A DNA stretch of 16,220 nucleotides, taken from contig JAIXRX010000143.1 in NCBI GenBank assembly GCA_027485005.1, positions 1-16,220 on the forward strand, read 5' to 3'. Shown here piece after piece: positions 13,301-16,220 of the stretch (the stretch's first letter is position 1; each line of letters opens with the position of its first letter). This stretch comes from Alphaproteobacteria bacterium. Its GTDB lineage: Bacteria; Pseudomonadota; Alphaproteobacteria; Rickettsiales; JAIXRX01. The notes under the pieces were generated by a model. The model was not told the origin of the DNA. It did not search any database and saw nothing but the letters and a program-made list of their open reading frames with translations. The translations under genes were made by a program, and so were the position numbers.

Positions 13301-16220
13301 CGACTGGTGATGTTACCCACCTGTTTACTGGATCTGCGGCAGGCACAAGCTATGCCGGCGGACTTGCTGGCTATAGCAGCGGTGCGATTACGGATTCTTA
13401 CAGTCAGACAGGCGCCGTCACCGTGACAACACAAAATAGCACGACCACCGCACATACCAATTATATTGGCGGCCTCGTTGGGCAATATGCGGGTAGCACA
13501 CTGTCGACACTTAGCTCATCGAATCCTGTCTCATATCTCTACAAAGGTACATCCACAGGAATCTCCGTTGCCAATCTTGGTGGATTAATCGGATTTCTGA
13601 GTACTGCGGCAAATCTTAGCACTACTTCTTCTGCTTCTGGTTCTGTTACGGCCGGTTATGTATCCGGTTATACTGGCACAGTGAACGGCTACCTCGGTGG
13701 GTTGATTGGACAAAACGGAAATAATACCATTACCTCTCTTTCCAATGTATCCGCGAGCGGCAATGTGACGAACACGCTTAACGGTAACCTCCAATATAAT
13801 GGCGGACTCATTGGGTATAGCAGCTCCACAGGCACTATTGGCAGTTCTAGCGCGACGGGTAATGTCAGCTATATCGGGACCGCGACAACTAGCGCTGTGG
13901 GAGGATTTGTGGGATATGATGATCGCGCCACAAGCAATTTTAGTAATAATACTTCCAGCGGGCGTGTAGCCAATACATCTACGGCTACCACGTCCTATCT
14001 CGGTGGATTTGCAGGGCTTATCACCGGCACGCTCACGGGCAGCTCCAGCAGCAACACATTTGATGTGATTGGCACATCCAGCCCCATCGGAAGCACCGCA
14101 CATGCATTTTATATTGGTGGTCAAGTTGGATTTTTAACCACGGGCTCGTTCAGCAATATCACCTCGCCCGTCAATGTTTCATACATCTATAACGGTACAT
14201 CAACCGGTACCTCTTCTGTGTATATGGGGGGATTGGCTGGCTATTTAGGAACAACTTCAGGTTCATTCACCAATAATTCCACCTCAGGCACTGTGACTGC
14301 AAATTATGCATCTGGTTACAACGGCAACATCCATAGCTACATTGGCGGCCTGATCGGACAAGCTGGGAATAATACAGCCGTAGCCCTTTCAAATATTTCT
14401 GCTTCCGGCAATGTTAGCAGCACCCTTAAAGGCGGCAATAACTACATTGGTGGTTTGATTGGCTGGTTGAATAGCTCTCTCATTACATCTGGTTCTCCTG
14501 CATTAACTGGAGCATCTTCTACCAATAGCGTGACCTATGAGAATAGTAGCACTTCGACATCAAATAATGTGGGTGGCTTGATTGGATACCTACAACGTGG
14601 ATGGGTGAATAGCAGCTCTGCTACCGGAAATGTTTCTGCTAATTCTGCCACAGCCGCTTCTGTGGGTGGATTGGTGGGCAATGCTGCGGGGGGCATTAGT
14701 AACAGCTATGCGACTGGTGCTGTTTCACATCTCTTCACCGGATCTGCGGCGGGCACCAGCAATGTCGGCGGACTTGCTGGTTATAGTGCCAGCCCGATCA
14801 CGGATTCTTACAGTCAGACAGGCGCCGTTAGTGTGACGACTCAAAACAGCACGACCACTGCACATACCAATTATATTGGTGGACTGGTTGGGCAATATGC
14901 AGGCAGCACACTGTCGACACTTAGCTCATCTAATCCTGTCTCATATCTCTACAAAGGTACATCCACAGGCACTTCTACCACCTATATGGGTGGACTGATT
15001 GGATCTATGACAACAGCAGTCAATTTAAATACAACATCCTCTGCTTCAGGAACCGTTACTGCAGGTTACGCTCCAGGATATATCGGCAATGTGAATGGAT
15101 ATCTTGGTGGATTAACTGGTCAGGCAGGAAATAACACAGCCGTTGCGCTTTCAAATGTATCAGCCTCTGGTAATGTCAGCAGCACATTAAAGGGCGGGAG
15201 CAATTATCTCGGTGGGTTGGTCGGTTTGCTGTACAGTAACCTGACTACCTCTGGTTCTCCTGCATTAAGTAGTGCCCACGCCACTGGCAGCGTCATCTAT
15301 GATAATAGTACCAACAGTTCAACTAACGCATATGTGGGGGGCTTGGTAGGTTATGCACAAACAGGATGGACCGATAACAGCGATGCCACCGGAAATGTTT
15401 CCGTTACTGCTCCCATCGGCGGTTATGCAGGCGGACTGATAGGCAGTGCTGTGGGAGGCATCAGCAACAGCAACGCTTCTGGCAATATCTCCTATCTTTT
15501 TACGGGCTCAGGTAATGCTACTACTTATGCGGGCGGGTTAGCGGGTTACAGCTCTGGAAATATTACCAACTCTTACAGTCAAACTGGGAGCATTAACGCA
15601 ACTACGCAAAATAGCAGCTCTAGTATACACACGAATTACATTGGCGGACTTGTTGGGCAATATGCTGGCAGCACGCTCTCAGCCATCACGTCTACCAATC
15701 CCGTTTCATATCTTTACAAAGGTACATCCACTGGAATCTCGGTTGCCAATCTTGGTGGATTAATCGGCTGGATCTCCACAGCGCTAAGCCTAAACGGAAG
15801 TTCTTCTGCTTCTGGTTCTGTTACGGCAAGTTATGTCTCTGGTTATACAGGCAATGCATCGACTTATGTTGGTGGACTGATCGGCCAGAACGGAAACAAT
15901 ACCGCGACCTCGATTGCTAACGTATCCGCTACCGGCAATGTGATGAACACACTTAATGGCACCACTTCGCATAATGGTGGCTTGATTGGCTATAATAATT
16001 CTACTGGCACCATCGCCGATTCGAACGCGACAGGCAATGTCAGCTATAATGGTGTAGCAACCACTACATCCGTCGGAGGTTTTGTAGGGTATGATGAGCG
16101 TGCTACCAGTATTTTCACAAATAACCAATCTTCCGGGTCAGTTAGTAATAATTCTAGCGCTACAAGCAGTGCCACCTATTATTTGGGTGGCTTTGCAGGG
16201 CGGATAAGTGGGACTTCTAA
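10330..16220 (+). CDS. TpsA2: giant two-partner secretion exoprotein with GLUG-repeat modules (3' end outside window)
   Basis: The frame from the ATG at 10330 is open to the end of the window (1963 codons). Residues 1-36 form an extended signal peptide (RSFRRDFFSRSILFCMFAG, cleavage near AYA/NPDG). The TPS domain spans ~37-200: VIHWQDFSVNENE, FKQPNSSSITLNRV, LTNPNGIVFGK (N117-G120, canonical NPNG), AGVAAFVAPHV and VDLYGDGLI. The stem carries VVWSDHTTDYQG and LLDPQN (437 onward), then Cys pairs NCSGGVC and YCQLAGGSNC. Around residues 615-690 (SDLAAINSGLSGNYALGKNI, FTGRLDG, VGLFGINNGTIRNLSL) it has the usual lead-in to GLUG motifs, and from ~790 it is almost wholly GLUG-like (YIGGLVG, ISNSYATG) organised in large A and B units. 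Ser, Thr, Gly and Asn dominate. Predicted secreted beta-helical fibre or adhesin, exported by TpsB2. It is a different protein type from TpsA1 beyond the shared N-terminal region. Confidence 0.93.
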   Translation, partial: MQTILPNKRSFRRDFFSRSILFCMFAGSFSTAYANPDGSQVISGSATVNNLDSTRTTITQTSDKAVIHWQDFSVNENEITEFKQPNSSSITLNRVVGNNASKILGKVTANGKIILTNPNGIVFGKSSKVDAAGLIATTHQISDEDFKSDHFNFKKVQNHANASIVNEGEITIKEAGVAAFVAPHVKNNGVIIANGGKVNLASGEGFAVDLYGDGLISYGINDDIKDTLKDENGLPIEALVENNGTITASQIALSARTARTVINQAVNVKGNLNASSISQKGGKIIISSEDADGHASGQVNITNAHIDASGVSGGNATITGEQINITNSTITASGKENGGNIKIGGDKHGGGNLARAKTTNIDKTSTISADATGNHGSGGNVVVWSDHTTDYQGTITAKAGQNSGNGGFAEVSSKGLLKFKGNVDLSAPNGNVGTFLLDPQNIIIQSSVSSPFANCSGGVCTPTGNDSILLVSDLETLLGNSNVVINTGVSGAQAGNITVANNISWSTANRLSLDAYGSITINSGVTIANTYNGSMVNTDLPVLLSLRADATGVNNGGSFTNNGTINFSGSTGAVSIFYDRAAYGGTYTAGTQTTNGAWVAPTSLSLNSQFTAYQLVNTVSDLAAINSGLSGNYALGKNIAGGGAAFNSDTPMGTFTGRLDGQYCQLAGGSNCSISGLTMNAAAATTNVGLFGINNGTIRNLSLGMDVTQNYTGATNNNVGILAGSGSGTVANVSTSGNVNYTFSGSGTSSPLTTVGGMMGASSGTIRNASSANSGVSFTLQNSGTGTPTHYVGGLIGQYTGTSLNTLTSSSPISYFHKSTSTGASLAYLGGLIGFVSGAATLNTASSSGTVAASYVSGYTGNSGGYIGGLIGQAGNNGAASFSNVSASGNVSSTLKGGNNYIGGLIGYLYSTLTTSGSPSLSGAFTTNDVSYDNSSNASSSVRVGGLVGYTQAGWINNSYATGDVSATSPTGSYVGGLVGSTVSGISNSYATGDVTHLFTGSAAGTSYAGGLAGYSSGAITDSYSQTGAVTVTTQNSTTTAHTNYIGGLVGQYAGSTLSTLSSSNPVSYLYKGTSTGISVANLGGLIGFLSTAANLSTTSSASGSVTAGYVSGYTGTVNGYLGGLIGQNGNNTITSLSNVSASGNVTNTLNGNLQYNGGLIGYSSSTGTIGSSSATGNVSYIGTATTSAVGGFVGYDDRATSNFSNNTSSGRVANTSTATTSYLGGFAGLITGTLTGSSSSNTFDVIGTSSPIGSTAHAFYIGGQVGFLTTGSFSNITSPVNVSYIYNGTSTGTSSVYMGGLAGYLGTTSGSFTNNSTSGTVTANYASGYNGNIHSYIGGLIGQAGNNTAVALSNISASGNVSSTLKGGNNYIGGLIGWLNSSLITSGSPALTGASSTNSVTYENSSTSTSNNVGGLIGYLQRGWVNSSSATGNVSANSATAASVGGLVGNAAGGISNSYATGAVSHLFTGSAAGTSNVGGLAGYSASPITDSYSQTGAVSVTTQNSTTTAHTNYIGGLVGQYAGSTLSTLSSSNPVSYLYKGTSTGTSTTYMGGLIGSMTTAVNLNTTSSASGTVTAGYAPGYIGNVNGYLGGLTGQAGNNTAVALSNVSASGNVSSTLKGGSNYLGGLVGLLYSNLTTSGSPALSSAHATGSVIYDNSTNSSTNAYVGGLVGYAQTGWTDNSDATGNVSVTAPIGGYAGGLIGSAVGGISNSNASGNISYLFTGSGNATTYAGGLAGYSSGNITNSYSQTGSINATTQNSSSSIHTNYIGGLVGQYAGSTLSAITSTNPVSYLYKGTSTGISVANLGGLIGWISTALSLNGSSSASGSVTASYVSGYTGNASTYVGGLIGQNGNNTATSIANVSATGNVMNTLNGTTSHNGGLIGYNNSTGTIADSNATGNVSYNGVATTTSVGGFVGYDERATSIFTNNQSSGSVSNNSSATSSATYYLGGFAGRISGTS
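12697..13458 (+). repeat. tpsA2 repeat unit 1, type A (762 bp, 254 residues)
   Basis: Starts at HYVGGLIGQYTGTSLNTL and runs through YFHKSTSTG, NVSASGNVSSTLKGG, SGSPSLSG, GW.NNSYATG and FTGSAAGTS to TTTAHT. It is the most divergent at its start and the upstream boundary is soft. Its 3' part matches unit 3; for example 13391-13418 equals 14801-14828 exactly. Confidence 0.8.
13459..14106 (+). repeat. tpsA2 repeat unit 2, type B (648 bp, 216 residues)
   Basis: The first ~115 residues follow the A-type plan (NYIGGLVGQYAGSTLSTL, YLYKGTSTG, GGLIGQNGNN, NVSASGNV). It then switches to a B-specific half: NGGLIGYSSSTGTI, VGGFVGYDDRATS, SSGRV, YLGGFAGLITGT. Its opening is nearly identical in DNA to unit 4 (38-base exact run 13522-13559 = 14932-14969), while 13567-13592 is identical to 15742-15767 in unit 5. 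Confidence 0.85.
14107..14868 (+). repeat. tpsA2 repeat unit 3, type A (762 bp, 254 residues)
   Basis: Same length as unit 1. Its opening is divergent (FYIGGQVGFLTTGSFSNI, YIYNGTSTG), but the rest is a close A copy: GGLIGQAGNN, NVSSTLKGGNNYIGGLIG, SGSPALTG, FTGSAAGTS, ITDSYSQTGAV, TTTAHT. Confidence 0.85.
14869..15633 (+). repeat. tpsA2 repeat unit 4, type A (765 bp, 255 residues)
   Basis: A-type from start to end. The opening copies unit 2 (NYIGGLVGQYAGSTLSTL), the middle copies unit 3 (QAGNNTAVALSN, NVSSTLKGG), and its last third is more divergent (FTGSGNATTYAGGLAG, SINATTQNSSSSIHT). It looks like a chimera of neighbouring units. Confidence 0.85.
15634..16220 (+). repeat. tpsA2 repeat unit 5, type B (partial, at least 587 bp)
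   Basis: Matches unit 2 throughout (ISVANLGGLIG, QNGNNTATSIANVSATGNV, NGGLIGYNNSTGTI, VGGFVGYDERATS, YLGGFAGRISGT) and is cut off by the window end. By analogy with unit 2 (648 bp) it should end about 60 bp beyond the window. Confidence 0.85.

Noticed and set aside
13087..14124. Minus-strand frames within tpsA2 (132 and 179 codons), and another at 15790-16128
   Set aside because: Antisense shadows of the GLUG repeats; they resemble each other only because the repeat units do.
10330..16220. Contact-dependent inhibition (CdiA) toxin system
   Set aside because: Nothing visible supports it: no CdiI-like immunity gene, no pretoxin motif, and the C-terminal region lies outside the window.

Overview
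The window looks like Gram-negative, probably proteobacterial, DNA. It carries two two-partner secretion (TPS, type Vb) modules, each with a giant secreted beta-helical TpsA exoprotein and a TpsB/FhaC-type outer-membrane transporter, separated by one SapC-family gene. I see no rRNA, tRNA, CRISPR, insertion sequence or phage gene. The genus cannot be determined from the sequence alone.

Layout. (1) Positions 1-4811, minus strand: N-terminal 1603 codons of tpsA1, open to the left edge. It has a signal peptide, a TPS domain and then an array of ~272-275-residue repeats. (2) 4812-5055: a divergent control region shared by tpsA1 and tpsB1, with a dyad and two leader inverted repeats. (3) 5056-6795, plus: tpsB1. 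(4) 6800-7582, minus: a SapC-family gene converging on tpsB1 with a 4-bp gap. (5) 7583-8421: a long non-coding stretch with a perfect 16-bp inverted repeat over the likely sapC-family promoter and, near tpsB2, a second dyad of the same design as the one between tpsA1 and tpsB1. (6) 8422-10161, plus: tpsB2, AT-richer by eye. (7) 10330-16220, plus: tpsA2, 1963 codons open to the right edge. It has a signal peptide, TPS domain, a FHA-like stem and then a mosaic of ~254-residue (A) and ~216-residue (B) GLUG-rich units in the order A-B-A-A-B.

How the genes work together (family knowledge plus inference): each TpsA crosses the inner membrane by its Sec signal peptide, its TPS domain binds the POTRA domains of a TpsB, and it is threaded out and folds into a surface fibre. 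Likely pairs are TpsA1/TpsB1 (head-to-head) and TpsB2/TpsA2 (collinear). The SapC-like protein lies between them; its role is unknown.

Most notable: the block-wise A/B repeat architecture of tpsA2; a shared yCTTAA-N6-TTAAGr dyad upstream of both TPS modules; TpsB2 carrying Gln where the family's L6-loop motif has Arg, flanked by two cysteines; and the inverted repeat over the putative sapC-family promoter. Both exoprotein genes are truncated by the window, so their C-termini (and any toxin, adhesin or release domain) cannot be seen.
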